A stretch of 64,000 bases of DNA from positions 310,001 through 374,000 of the forward strand of contig JACRLZ010000002.1 in NCBI GenBank assembly GCA_016235125.1, in the 5' to 3' direction. This DNA comes from Sphingobacteriales bacterium (GTDB lineage: Bacteria > Bacteroidota > Bacteroidia > Chitinophagales > Chitinophagaceae). The notes beneath the pieces are model-generated. The model was not told the origin of the DNA, did no database searches, and saw only the letters and a program-made list of their open reading frames with translations. Below are positions 33,122 through 42,201 of the stretch, piece by piece (within the stretch, counting starts at the first letter, position 1; each line of letters starts with the position of its first letter). Both the position numbers and the translations under genes were made by a program.

Positions 33122-34675
33122 CTATATTTTGAAACCAATTGTTGCCAGAATATTTCCACCGGTTAATTTGATGGTTGCGGCAGAAAAAGGATTGTTTTGC
33201 AAACGGTAAGCAAAATTTACATCCTTGCCCATCGTATGCACATAAGTGAGGTCAACAAATATACCTTTATTACGATAGCCGAGACCGCCGCTTAATTGAA
33301 ACCGGTTTCCTTTCTCCCCATGACCAAGATCCTTATAAGGATTGCCATAATAAGCAGCGCCAAGCCGTGCCATGATGGTTGTAAATTTTAATTCGCCTCC
33401 TACTTTTAAATTGAAAGCGGCTTTGTATGCATTATCAATTGCCTTGTTAAGTGATTTGAGATAATCTTTTGTGCTTTGACTGTTATCGCCTTCCGGATCG
33501 GTTTTGTATGAGGAGGCCTTGTAATTTACATATTCAATATCAGCAGTTAGAAATCCTTTTTGTTTTCTCACATCTTCAATTTCCCTTAACACATAAGAAG
33601 CGCTGGCCATAATGCGGTAAGGAGTAGTCAGCCAGTATTTGAATTCAGCATCTGTACCGTTGGTAAACGTACCGGATGCCTGCACAAGTTGTCCCTTGTA
33701 TGTTTCAGTATTCGTGGTTACTGAGGCATTGTATTTATCAGTTAGCATATAAAGGGTAGGGGTATGAACGGCAAGACCCAACCGGATAAATTCTTTTGGT
33801 TTATAGATGAAGCCCAGTTTCAGGTTCAGGCCAAATCCGTCTGTTACCAGGTTTTCAGTAATGGAAGCAAAGTCAAATTTGTTTGCCGTATTGTTGGTAG
33901 CATCTGCTTCAGTAAAAGTGGCTTCCTTTACATAATGTAAAAAAGGCAAACCCATTGTGGCGCCAAAGAAATATTTGTCTTTTGAATTTCCTGCAAAGCC
34001 CAGCGCCAGTTCCGTGATACCTCCTTTATTAATGATGGAGTTTTCCTGGATCAGTCCAGTGGCAATAGGCGCCCTTGTTTGAAACTGGTAATTATTTGCC
34101 GTGCCGCCGTCAATAGTGTCAATCCAATAAGTATTAAAAGCAAGGCTGGTTCCAAACGGATAGCCATCTGCTACATGATTTGCATCTTTATCATTATTGT
34201 TTTTTATTTCCTCTAAAAATTTTTGAGAATAGGAGCTTTGATTATTAAGCCCACGGTAAAGTAGTTTGCTTCCAAAACCTGCCGTTCTGTTTATGGCAAA
34301 TGCAAAAGCGGCACCGCCTGACTTTTTCTTCCATTTGTTATTAATACCTGTTCCCAGTACAACACCCGAAGCTCCAAAAGAAAGATTATTCTTTTTGCCG
34401 GATTCAGTTCTGCCGAAGTAAGTGGCTTTATTATTTGAAAGATCAAAACCGGGAGTAATAACAGCATCGCCGGTTTTATAAAAACCAAGACCGGCAGGAT
34501 TTACAAATACTGCAGAAAGATCGCCGCCAAGAGATGTCATTGCTCCACCAACAGCTTGCTGACGGGCTGTGCCGCTTGAAATGATCCAGGAATACCGTAA
34601 TGCATCTGCCGGTTCCTGTGCAATAAGGAATGTGGATGAAATGATACCGGGTAGTATCAGGAATATTTTTTTCAT
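33122..34675 (-). CDS. FadL/OmpP1/TodX-like outer-membrane transport protein
   Basis: 517 residues with signal peptide (1-19). 'QAVGGAMTSLGGDLSAVFVNPAGLG' (quoted here as 'SAVFVNPAGLGFYKTGD', about 53-69) is the N-terminal plug and NPAGL motif of the FadL family (PF03349). The rest alternates barrel strands and ends 'GNILATIGFKI' with a terminal aromatic/hydrophobic residue pattern. Such channels take up hydrophobic compounds, from fatty acids to aromatics; which one cannot be read from sequence. It lies 74 bp downstream of a lipoprotein gene on the same strand. Confidence 0.85.
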   Translation of the reverse strand: MKKIFLILPGIISSTFLIAQEPADALRYSWIISSGTARQQAVGGAMTSLGGDLSAVFVNPAGLGFYKTGDAVITPGFDLSNNKATYFGRTESGKKNNLSFGASGVVLGTGINNKWKKKSGGAAFAFAINRTAGFGSKLLYRGLNNQSSYSQKFLEEIKNNNDKDANHVADGYPFGTSLAFNTYWIDTIDGGTANNYQFQTRAPIATGLIQENSIINKGGITELALGFAGNSKDKYFFGATMGLPFLHYVKEATFTEADATNNTANKFDFASITENLVTDGFGLNLKLGFIYKPKEFIRLGLAVHTPTLYMLTDKYNASVTTNTETYKGQLVQASGTFTNGTDAEFKYWLTTPYRIMASASYVLREIEDVRKQKGFLTADIEYVNYKASSYKTDPEGDNSQSTKDYLKSLNKAIDNAYKAAFNLKVGGELKFTTIMARLGAAYYGNPYKDLGHGEKGNRFQLSGGLGYRNKGIFVDLTYVHTMGKDVNFAYRLQNNPFSAATIKLTGGNILATIGFKI

Positions 34676-34749
34676 GGTAGCATGAGTTAATGGTAATGAA
34701 TTGTAATGTTCAGTCCAGCTGATCCACTGTCATTGATTAAAGAAACAGT

Positions 34750-35445
34750 TTAAAACCTTCTAACAGGGGCAGGGGTGCTTCCGCTGCTGCCCGATGAAGA
34801 ACTTGAACTACTGCTGCTGTTATTGTTATTGCCGGACGAAGAATTGTTATTGCTGCTACTACTGGAAGAGTTGCTGCTGTTATTGAAAATATTTCTCAGA
34901 ATATTCCCTGCATTATTATTTCTGCTGGAATTATCGTTGTTTCTCGGCCCGTTGTATGTGTTATTCCCAGTGTTGGTATTCTGCCCCCCCGTTTTTGGAT
35001 TTGAGTAAGGAGCGGAATTAATATTATAGCTGCCAAGATTGAAAACCCTTGGTTTATTATAGGCCACTGTTTTAGGATTATTGTAAACATTGTAAGTGTG
35101 ACAGCAGCAATATGGATTATAATAATAGTTCCATGAATTGTAAGGATTGTGATAAGACCCATAATAATAATTATAGCCAAGGCTGTACCGGTCGTAATAA
35201 TACCAATCATCAAGGTCACTCCAGCGGGTACGGTTATGCACTTTCATGCGGAGATAACGGTCGTCATAATAGTCATCACTGTATCGGGATTCTTTGTCGT
35301 CATATCTTTCAGAATAAACTTCTTCCTTTTCGGGACGGGCTGGTGAGTAATAGACATCATCAGGGGTTTGACCCGTTTTGTAAGATGTGGTGCAACTGGT
35401 GAGTGCAGCAACAAAAACTGCCAGGAGTAAAATTGATGATTTCAT
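34750..35445 (-). CDS. Ser/Asn/Tyr-rich lipoprotein of unknown function
   Basis: 231 residues. Lipoprotein signal 'LAVFVAALTSC' with Cys18. The next 100 residues are rich in Tyr, Asp and Arg ('YYDDRYLRMKVHNR', 'YYYGSYHNPYNSWNYYY'), then comes a long Ser/Asn low-complexity tail (about 165-220) ending 'TPAPVRRF'. The conserved part 'RMKVHNRTRWSDLDDW' recurs in Bacteroidota lipoproteins known to me only as hypotheticals. The Ser tail is encoded by AGC/AGT runs prone to length change. The antisense Leu-rich frame is a shadow of this composition. Confidence 0.72.
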   Translation of the reverse strand: MKSSILLLAVFVAALTSCTTSYKTGQTPDDVYYSPARPEKEEVYSERYDDKESRYSDDYYDDRYLRMKVHNRTRWSDLDDWYYYDRYSLGYNYYYGSYHNPYNSWNYYYNPYCCCHTYNVYNNPKTVAYNKPRVFNLGSYNINSAPYSNPKTGGQNTNTGNNTYNGPRNNDNSSRNNNAGNILRNIFNNSSNSSSSSSNNNSSSGNNNNSSSSSSSSSGSSGSTPAPVRRF

Positions 35446-35479
35446 AGCAAATGGTTTATCGGGTTAAAAATGAAGTTAC

Positions 35480-35487
35480 TACTTTTG
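35480..35487 (+). promoter_or_regulatory. Possible -7 promoter box upstream of cassette 1 and proS
   Basis: TACTTTTG matches TAnnTTTG. If used, the transcript would run through the left arm, the four-helix-bundle gene and the right arm into proS. No clear -33 was seen. Confidence 0.35.
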
Positions 35488-35607
35488 CGTGACTTTTACC
35501 GGCACACAATCGTTTGCATTTATACAGCAAAGATTCAGCCATCAGGGAAAATATTGCAGCAGTGGCTGTTAAATTAATTTTAAAGGTTGGAAAGTAATTA
35601 AACGTAG

Positions 35608-35633
35608 CTGGTTGCTTGTTGCAGGTTGCTGGT
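35608..35633. repeat. Cassette 1, left arm (GGTTGC words)
   Basis: Built from GGTTGC/TTGTTGC words. Pairs with 36070-36095 at 21 of 26 positions. A related array without partner is at 44976-45005. Confidence 0.75.
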
Positions 35634-35656
35634 TGTCCTCAAACCTGGATTACATT

Positions 35657-36031
35657 ATGAGTTACAAAAATCTTGAGATATGGAAATTGGCTGATGAGCT
35701 GGTTACTGAAATTCATGATATGACACTGACTAAGTTGCCTAAATTTGAAATGTTTGAAGAAGGCTCCCAAATCCGGCGATCAAGTAAGTCTGTAAAAGCA
35801 ACGATTGTGGAGGGCTATGGAAGAAAAAGGTACAAAGCAGAATTCATAAAGTTTCTTGTCTACTCACTTGGCTCCAACGATGAAACTATTGACCATTTGG
35901 AGAATCTTTTTAAAACAAAATCTTTAGAAGATGAAAGCTTGTATAATTATCTTCACGGCAAGTTGGAAATACTTGGAAAAAAAATAAACCTATTCATTCA
36001 GGGAGTTGATAACACAGACTGGGAAAAATAA
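35657..36031 (+). CDS. Four-helix-bundle protein, S23/intervening-sequence family (cassette 1)
   Basis: 124 residues from ATG 35657; an upstream TTG-type extension runs into the repeat arm and is rejected. Family signature: '[14 protein letters not shown]' at the start, '[19 protein letters not shown]' (about 38-56), '[14 protein letters not shown]' and 'NDETIDHL'. Homologues are the open frames in 23S rRNA intervening sequences and Avd of diversity-generating retroelements; they form basic pentameric barrels that bind nucleic acid. No enzymatic motif. The gene lies between inverted arms directly upstream of proS, and has two paralogues at 43242 and 52428. Confidence 0.88.
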   Translation: MSYKNLEIWKLADELVTEIHDMTLTKLPKFEMFEEGSQIRRSSKSVKATIVEGYGRKRYKAEFIKFLVYSLGSNDETIDHLENLFKTKSLEDESLYNYLHGKLEILGKKINLFIQGVDNTDWEK

Positions 36032-36069
36032 CGAGTCAGTTACAGTAGGAAAACTTCAGACTGTAAGTT

Positions 36070-36095
36070 ACCAGCGACCAACAACCAGAAACCAG
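36070..36095. repeat. Cassette 1, right arm
   Basis: Inverted copy of 35608-35633 (21 of 26). It ends four bases before the proS start codon, so it occupies the place of the ribosome binding site. Confidence 0.75.
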
Positions 36096-36099
36096 AAAC

Positions 36100-37575
36100 A
36101 TGAGCAAAGAGATTACATCAAGGGCACAGGATTATGCACAATGGTATAATGACCTCGTAATAAAAGGGGGACTGGCCGATTATTCGGCTGTAAGGGGCTG
36201 TATGGTTATCAAACCTTATGGGTTTGCCCTATGGGAGAATATGCAGGCAGGATTGGATAGAATGTTCAAGGATACCGGACATGTCAACGCATATTTCCCT
36301 TTGTTTATTCCCAAAAGTTTTTTGAGCAAGGAAGCAGCACATGTGGAAGGCTTCGCCAAGGAATGTGCAGTGGTCACTCATTATCGTTTGAAGAACGATC
36401 CGAATGGAGGCGGAGTGGTGGTTGACCCGGAAGCAAAACTGGAAGAGGAACTTATCATCCGCCCAACCAGTGAAACGATCATCTGGAATACCTATAAAGA
36501 CTGGATACAATCGTACCGTGACCTTCCATTGCTGATAAACCAATGGTGTAATGTGGTGCGTTGGGAAATGAGAACAAGATTGTTTTTGCGCACGGCCGAA
36601 TTTTTATGGCAGGAAGGCCATACAGCTCACTCTACAAAAGAAGAAGCGGTTGCAGAAGCGGAAAAGATGCTGGATGTGTATGCCACATTTGTGGAGGAGT
36701 TTATGGCGGTGCCAGTGATTCGTGGAATTAAGACAATCAGTGAACGATTTGCCGGAGCAGAAGACACCTATTGTATCGAGGCATTGATGCAGGATGGCAA
36801 AGCATTGCAGGCAGGTACTTCACATTTTCTCGGACAAAATTTTGCCAAAGCATTTGATGTAAAATTTCTGAATAAAGAAAATCAACTGGAACATGTATGG
36901 GCCACAAGTTGGGGTGTAAGCACAAGGCTGGTTGGTGCATTGGTAATGGCACATAGCGATGACCAGGGATTGATTCTGCCGCCGAAGATTGCTCCTTTAC
37001 AGGTAGTGATTGTTCCGGTTTATAAAGGCGATGAAAAAAAGGCAGAGATCAATGCAAAGGCAAAAGAAATAATGAATCAGCTGAAAAATCTTGGCGTAAG
37101 AGTAAAATTCGATGATAATGATAATAACCGGCCAGGATGGAAATTTGCCGAATATGAAATGAAAGGAGTACCGGTAAGGCTGGCCCTTGGAGCAAGAGAT
37201 ATGGAGAAAAATGTAATTGAAGTGGCCCGGAGGGATACAAAAGAGAAAAAAGTGGTATCGCTTGATGGTATTGCACAATATGTTGAAGGGCTGTTGTTGG
37301 ATATTCAGCATGGGTTATTCAATAAGGCAAAAGCATACCGGGATGCACATATTACACAGGCCAGTAATTGGGATGAGTTTGAAAAACTGCTGGATGAAAA
37401 AGGCGGTTTTATTTCCGCTCATTGGGATGGAACGGCAGAAACAGAAGCGACGATAAAGGAAAAAACAAAGGCTACTGTCCGTTGTATACCGCTTAATAAT
37501 CCGAAAGAGGATGGAAAATGTATTTTAACAGGTAAGCCTTCAACACAAAGGGTATTGTTTGCAAGAGCTTATTGA
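36100..37575 (+). CDS. proS: Prolyl-tRNA synthetase, ProS type 3 (archaeal/eukaryote-like)
   Basis: 491 residues, the short form without the editing insertion of classic bacterial ProS. Class II motifs are visible: '[19 protein letters not shown]' region near the N-terminus, motif 2 '[20 protein letters not shown]' (about 148-167) and '[15 protein letters not shown]' plus '[16 protein letters not shown]' (motif 3, Arg for ATP). It charges tRNA-Pro. C-terminal '[14 protein letters not shown]' is the usual zinc-like tail. The right arm of cassette 1 ends just before its start codon, which could affect translation. Confidence 0.95.
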   Translation: MSKEITSRAQDYAQWYNDLVIKGGLADYSAVRGCMVIKPYGFALWENMQAGLDRMFKDTGHVNAYFPLFIPKSFLSKEAAHVEGFAKECAVVTHYRLKNDPNGGGVVVDPEAKLEEELIIRPTSETIIWNTYKDWIQSYRDLPLLINQWCNVVRWEMRTRLFLRTAEFLWQEGHTAHSTKEEAVAEAEKMLDVYATFVEEFMAVPVIRGIKTISERFAGAEDTYCIEALMQDGKALQAGTSHFLGQNFAKAFDVKFLNKENQLEHVWATSWGVSTRLVGALVMAHSDDQGLILPPKIAPLQVVIVPVYKGDEKKAEINAKAKEIMNQLKNLGVRVKFDDNDNNRPGWKFAEYEMKGVPVRLALGARDMEKNVIEVARRDTKEKKVVSLDGIAQYVEGLLLDIQHGLFNKAKAYRDAHITQASNWDEFEKLLDEKGGFISAHWDGTAETEATIKEKTKATVRCIPLNNPKEDGKCILTGKPSTQRVLFARAY

Positions 37576-37646
37576 TTATTGCGGGATTTTAATCTGGTAA
37601 TTATTTTCAGAATGCTTTATATTTACTGAAAACCAAAACCACTTTT

Positions 37647-38117
37647 ATGGAACAAAATCAAAACCCCAATCCCGGTTCATCATTATTTTCCCTGAACCTG
37701 GATGCACAAAACAGTTACACACTCAGGAATACTGCTTCATGGGCAAAAGTATTGGGTGTGGTAAGCCTGATTATCGCAGTTTTGTGTATCGTTTATGGAG
37801 TAATTGCCCAGCAGCAAATAAGCAGGATGCGTGATTTAGATGGTTTATACCGGTATCGAAGGTCTATAAACACTAATACCCTTGCAAGCATAGGCCTCGT
37901 TGTTTATATCATTATGGCTATTGTTTATGGCCTTAGCGGTTTTTTTGCGCTAAATGCCGGCAATAAGATCAACACAGGGTTGAAGACAAATGATATGCAA
38001 ACGCTGAATGCAGGATTTGCCGGTGCAAGAAATTTCTTTGCTTTGTGGACTATTCTGATGATATTGTTTTTAATTCTGCTGCTTTTGGGCCTTGCAGGTA
38101 ATCTTTCAAGCATGTAA
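37647..38117 (+). CDS. DUF5362-like small membrane protein
   Basis: 156 residues. 'LFSLNLDAQNSYTLRNTASWAKVLGVV' before helix 1 resembles the pattern I associate with DUF5362; I quote it as 'YTLRNTASWAKVLGVV'. Three membrane helices at about 33-52, 73-98 and 129-150. No catalytic residues. Convergent with the RDD gene. Role unknown. Confidence 0.6.
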   Translation: MEQNQNPNPGSSLFSLNLDAQNSYTLRNTASWAKVLGVVSLIIAVLCIVYGVIAQQQISRMRDLDGLYRYRRSINTNTLASIGLVVYIIMAIVYGLSGFFALNAGNKINTGLKTNDMQTLNAGFAGARNFFALWTILMILFLILLLLGLAGNLSSM

Positions 38118-38156
38118 CCGCAGGATATTTGGCATTGAATTCTTTTAATAAGGGGA

Positions 38157-38972
38157 TTACTTTATGGATAAGTAATTGTAGTCTTTCAACAGCACATCGA
38201 GAAAATCAAACGGCGAAAGAGAAGATTCAATTTTAAGATGTGATTTTATTTTGAAGGAAGCTGTTTCAGCCATATTGTAATCGCCTTTCTTTCTTGCAAT
38301 TTCAAGAATACTTTTGATGGCGTTGATATCCTTATCGCTTAGCTGCATGATTTGCGGAAAAGAAGGCACATAATTGTCAGCCACTTCCTGGAAAACGGTT
38401 TCTTCAATATTTCCCCTGGTGTTGATACGGATAAGAATGGTTTTGGCAAGTATATCACCGATACGTTGTCCTTTTTTGGAGGAAACCACCAATACGATGT
38501 CGGTAATAAGAAAAGCAAGTGCAAAAAGGACTATTACGGTAGTTTCAATATCCCGTCCGAAACTCGGATCGGCTGCAATGATTAAAATGATAATGGCGAT
38601 CCACAGATCGGAGATGCGGAGCAGCCAGCGGATAAGAAACTGGCCAATGCTGGGTCTTCCGCCAATTTCATTTACTACTCTTATGCTCATGATCTTCTTT
38701 CCTACACTTTGCCCGTTCATAGTAATCTCAAGGGCAATATGATAAAATACAACAGGCAAAAAAAGCAGCATTCCAACCGACCACATATTGTAGTCGCTGT
38801 CCAAGCCCGAACCGCTTCCCCTCTCTAAGCTTTTATAAACCTCATTGGCAATACGGAGGTAGAAATATTCAATCAGCACATCAATCAGCAGCGCCACAAG
38901 CCGCCTGTAGAATTCGGGTATTTCGAACTCCACATCAATATTAAAATTGGTTGGTACTCTTATGACAGACAT
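38157..38972 (-). CDS. RDD family membrane protein
   Basis: 271 residues. The family motif is 'FYRRLVALLIDVLIEY' (about 21-36, Arg then Asp), with the later 'QSVGKKIMSIRVV' motif and Arg of the third helix. Four helices, then a cytoplasmic C-terminal part (about 195-271) rich in charged residues. RDD proteins are of unclear role; some are ion antiporters. Divergent from the SpoIIM-DUF4129-DUF4350-MoxR-DUF58 genes, an arrangement seen widely in Bacteroidota and thus probably functional. Confidence 0.85.
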   Translation of the reverse strand: MSVIRVPTNFNIDVEFEIPEFYRRLVALLIDVLIEYFYLRIANEVYKSLERGSGSGLDSDYNMWSVGMLLFLPVVFYHIALEITMNGQSVGKKIMSIRVVNEIGGRPSIGQFLIRWLLRISDLWIAIIILIIAADPSFGRDIETTVIVLFALAFLITDIVLVVSSKKGQRIGDILAKTILIRINTRGNIEETVFQEVADNYVPSFPQIMQLSDKDINAIKSILEIARKKGDYNMAETASFKIKSHLKIESSLSPFDFLDVLLKDYNYLSIK

Positions 38973-39079
38973 TCAGCTGTACTTATAATAAAATGACAAA
39001 ATACTATATTTTGAATAATTAATTTTTTATGTGGCTGTTATCTTTTTAAAATGCACTATTTTACAAGCAAAATAAAAAT

Positions 39080-40048
39080 TTGAGAGAAGCGCTGTTCATA
39101 AAGAAAAATAAAGACAGGTGGCTGAAGATACAGCAGCAGCCTTCTGACGACCCGGATGAAATGGCGGCAGATTTCACCCAGCTGGTGGATGACCTTGCTT
39201 ATGCCAAAACATTTTATCCTGCCGGAAAGGTTACCCATTTTATCAACACCCAGGCATCCAGGATCTACCTTGATATTTATAAAAACCGGAAAGAGGAATC
39301 AAACCGCCTTATCACTTTCTGGAAATATGAGTTACCCCTGACTATCCGCAAACATCACAAGGTTGTGTTGTTTTCATTTATATTGTTTGCTGTTTTTTTT
39401 GCTATTGGTTTCTTTGTTTCAATGAAGGATGAAAATATTGTGCGCAGCATTTTTGGAGATGAATATGTTGACCATACCGTAGATAATATCAATAACGGAA
39501 ACCCTTTTGGTATTTATGAACACGGAAACCCCGTACTGAGCTGGCTGGGAATAATGATCAACAATATAAAAGTGTCATTCCGTTTTTTTGTTGAAGGCAT
39601 CTTTTGCGGTGTTCCGGTTTTTATTGATGAAGGAAGGGAAGCAATAAGGCTGGGGGTTTTTGATAATTTTTTTACGGCGAGAGGCATGGGGATTGATTTT
39701 TGGCTGGTGGTGTTTGTTCATGGCACTTTGGAAATCACCGCTATTATTATTTCTGCGTCCGCAGGATTTATTCTGGGCAAGAGCTTCCTTTTTCCCGGAA
39801 CTATCCGCAGGATCGATGCTTTTAAGCAGGGCGCAAAGGACGGGGTGAAAATAATGATCGGCCTGATGCCTGTTTTTGCCCTTGCTGCATTTTTTGAAGG
39901 ATTCATCACAAGATTGTATAATGATGTTCCGGCGCTGACAACAATCATATTCGGACTGTCCGTTTTGTTTGTAATATGGTATTTTGTTCTTTACCCCATC
40001 AGGCTGGGCAGAAAAAGAATGTTTCATTTAAAAGAGGAGGAAGTCTGA
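39080..40048 (+). CDS. SpoIIM-like (DUF95) integral membrane protein
   Basis: 322 residues from TTG 39080. The start is fixed by the family-typical N-terminus 'REALFIKKNKDRW' and a stop just upstream in the same frame. 'TQASRIYLDIYKNRKEE' leads into about five to six membrane helices, with the conserved 'NNIKVSFRFFVEGIFCGV' and 'VHGTLEITAIIISASAGF' (quoted in part). Related to stage II sporulation protein M, but in non-sporulators it is part of the MoxR-DUF58 cluster and probably acts in envelope complex assembly. First gene of a tightly packed operon. Confidence 0.85.
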   Translation: MREALFIKKNKDRWLKIQQQPSDDPDEMAADFTQLVDDLAYAKTFYPAGKVTHFINTQASRIYLDIYKNRKEESNRLITFWKYELPLTIRKHHKVVLFSFILFAVFFAIGFFVSMKDENIVRSIFGDEYVDHTVDNINNGNPFGIYEHGNPVLSWLGIMINNIKVSFRFFVEGIFCGVPVFIDEGREAIRLGVFDNFFTARGMGIDFWLVVFVHGTLEITAIIISASAGFILGKSFLFPGTIRRIDAFKQGAKDGVKIMIGLMPVFALAAFFEGFITRLYNDVPALTTIIFGLSVLFVIWYFVLYPIRLGRKRMFHLKEEEV

Positions 40049-40849
40049 TTGAAACAGGGGCGTCACATATCTTTCCCATGGAAATTCAAAATAGGGTTGT
40101 TTCTTATTTTATTTTCCGCCTCTCTTCTGGCAAAAAGCCAGAGCGATACGCCGGTTTACGATACTGCTGCTGAGGTAATGGACGAGGGTACTAAAGAAGT
40201 TACCACTTCTGATGAACAATATTTTTCCTACAAATGGCAATCAGAAGGCGACAGTTTTAGCGTACAGCAAAGGCATGTGCCGGATAGTCTTGCAAAAGAG
40301 ATGCAGCAGGATGATGATTTCTGGTATGCCAATACGGAAATAAAAAAACCGGATCCGAAATTAAAAAAATCGGACTATGTGCCATTGGGAAGACAACCCT
40401 GGTTTCAAACCCTGCTTTGGCTGATAATCATTGGCGGGTTTGCTGCTGCTATTATCTGGTACCTCGCAAGCAGTAATGTGGGGTTATTCAGGAAAAGAAA
40501 TATTGAAACGGCAGGCGAAATATCTGATGAAATTCCCGAAGACATTTTTGCAATAAACTATCAGAAAGAAATTGATAAGGCTGTGGCACATGGCAATTAC
40601 CGCCTTGCCATCCGTCTTATGTTCTTACGATTATTAAAAGACCTGGCAGAAAAGAATATCATTCAGTATAAACAGGACAGAACAAATTTTGATTACCTGC
40701 TTCAGCTGCAGCCGACTGTTTATTACAGTAATTTTTTCCGCATTACCCGGAATTATGAATACAGCTGGTATGGACATTTTGATGTAAATGAGGAGGCATA
40801 CAGGATAATCAGAAGCGATTTTGATCAGTTTGACCGTCAACTAAGATAG
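40049..40849 (+). CDS. DUF4129-domain membrane protein
   Basis: 266 residues from TTG 40049, immediately after the preceding stop. Signal-like hydrophobic stretch (about 13-30), extracytoplasmic segment, membrane helix at about 118-137 ('WFQTLLWLIIIGGFAAAIIW', shown in part) and a cytoplasmic C-terminal DUF4129 domain (about 170-260: 'AHGNYRLAIRLMFLRLLKDL', 'YYSNFFRITRNYEYSWYG'). DUF4129 often follows transglutaminase domains. Here it is the second gene of the MoxR-type operon. Confidence 0.8.
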   Translation: MKQGRHISFPWKFKIGLFLILFSASLLAKSQSDTPVYDTAAEVMDEGTKEVTTSDEQYFSYKWQSEGDSFSVQQRHVPDSLAKEMQQDDDFWYANTEIKKPDPKLKKSDYVPLGRQPWFQTLLWLIIIGGFAAAIIWYLASSNVGLFRKRNIETAGEISDEIPEDIFAINYQKEIDKAVAHGNYRLAIRLMFLRLLKDLAEKNIIQYKQDRTNFDYLLQLQPTVYYSNFFRITRNYEYSWYGHFDVNEEAYRIIRSDFDQFDRQLR

Positions 40850-40851
40850 AC

Positions 40852-42093
40852 TTGGGCAAGTACATTCCATATATTGCTGGAACATTGCTGGTAGCAGCAG
40901 TGATAGTTCTGTTTGTAACGGGAGGCAGTAACAAAAGAAAGAAATTTGATGAACGGGTAACGCTGCGAAGGCAGGATAAAATTCCTTATGGAACATATGC
41001 AAGCTTCAAAAACCTGAAACATATTTTCCCCAACGCAAATGTTTATGTCAGCAGGCAGGAACCGGGTTATTGGGATTCACTTTCCTTGTATGATGATAAG
41101 CAGGCTTATATTTCCATAAGCTATGATTTCAATGCGGATGAATCGGAGATGAAAAGGCTGCTGCGCTTTGCAGAGAAAGGAAATGATGTGTTCATCAGTG
41201 CAAGAGAACTTTCCTATTCTGTAGAGAAGATGATAACACAGGCAGATAATGAAAATGATATAAGAGAATATTTCAGAAACACATTGCATTATGATCTTTC
41301 TGATACATTGACTATATCTCTTCTTGACCCTCCTTATGCCGGCGGTTACAAAGAGTATCGTTATCCCGGAAAAAGATTAATTGGTTTTTTTAGCAAATTG
41401 AATGAAGCCACTACTGATATTTTGGGTAATGATGAAGGCGGTACTCCTTATTTTATTCACCTTCGGGTAGGAAAGGGAAATTTCTTTGTACATCTGGCGC
41501 CTCTTACTTTCAGCAATTATTTTGTTTTACATAAAAACAATATTGATTATTACGAAAAGGTTCTTTCTGTAATCGATCCGGATGTTACCAAAGTAGTTTG
41601 GGATGAATATTATCTATATAAGAGGTCAGAAAGCAACAGGAATGCGGAAAAGAAAAGCTGGCTGACAGTTTTATTCCGTTATCCCGCATTAAAAGCTGCG
41701 TTACTAACAGCCATAATCACTTTGCTGGTTTATATGCTTATGGGAATCCGCCGCAAGCAGCGTTATATACCTGTCGTAACACAACCAAGAAATGATTCAT
41801 TGGATTTTGTAAAAACCATCGGGAGATTATATTACGACAAAGGGGATCATAAAAACCTTTGCCGGAAAATGGGGGCCTATTTCCTGGAGCATGTCAGGAA
41901 CCGGTATAAGCTGCCTACCGGCACTTTGGATGAAAATTTTATCAGCCAGCTTCGGTTTAAATCCGGCCTTGATGAAGCAGAAATAAGAGGCATAGTTTCT
42001 TTTATTAAGTATCTTGATGATGCGCCGGCAATTAAAAGCGATGCATTAACTGATTTTCATAAACAATTGGAATCATTTTATAAAAAAGCGTAA
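40852..42093 (+). CDS. DUF4350-domain membrane protein
   Basis: 413 residues from TTG 40852, two bases after the previous stop. N-terminal membrane helix (5-22), an extracytoplasmic DUF4350 domain ('YGTYASFKNLKHIFPNANVY', 'FAEKGNDVFISARELS', about 45-240), a second helix near 285-305 and a cytoplasmic tail with helices ('LYYDKGDHKNLCRKMGAYFL'). DUF4350 resembles glutamine-amidotransferase/GldG-like folds without their catalytic residues. Third gene of the operon; third in a row with a TTG start. Confidence 0.8.
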   Translation: MGKYIPYIAGTLLVAAVIVLFVTGGSNKRKKFDERVTLRRQDKIPYGTYASFKNLKHIFPNANVYVSRQEPGYWDSLSLYDDKQAYISISYDFNADESEMKRLLRFAEKGNDVFISARELSYSVEKMITQADNENDIREYFRNTLHYDLSDTLTISLLDPPYAGGYKEYRYPGKRLIGFFSKLNEATTDILGNDEGGTPYFIHLRVGKGNFFVHLAPLTFSNYFVLHKNNIDYYEKVLSVIDPDVTKVVWDEYYLYKRSESNRNAEKKSWLTVLFRYPALKAALLTAIITLLVYMLMGIRRKQRYIPVVTQPRNDSLDFVKTIGRLYYDKGDHKNLCRKMGAYFLEHVRNRYKLPTGTLDENFISQLRFKSGLDEAEIRGIVSFIKYLDDAPAIKSDALTDFHKQLESFYKKA

Positions 42094-42103
42094 GCTCACC
42101 CCT

Positions 42104-42165
42104 AACCCCTCTCCATAAATGGAAAGAGAAAGCTCAACGCACAAACCAGAAAGTTGAAAGGGGTT
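42104..42165. repeat. CACCCCTAACCCCTCTCC-type repeat between operon genes
   Basis: The CCCCTAACCCCTCTCC word near 42099-42114 and AGGGGTT at 42159-42165 form a weak hairpin (AACCCCT/AGGGGTT). It lies in the 108-bp gap before the MoxR gene, the longest gap in this operon apart from cassette 2. Confidence 0.45.
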
Positions 42166-42201
42166 TAAAAAAGAAAAAATATAATATAAACACTATTCAC
42201 A

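Noticed and set aside
34775..35008. Leu-rich open frame opposite the Ser-rich lipoprotein tail
   Set aside because: Shadow of AGC/AGT serine codons read in antisense.
38352..38742. Long open frames opposite the RDD gene
   Set aside because: Antisense shadows; no independent start signals and low-complexity translation.
42104..42165. Possible fourth cassette arm pair before the MoxR gene
   Set aside because: Only seven bases pair and no open frame lies between; treated as a dispersed repeat.
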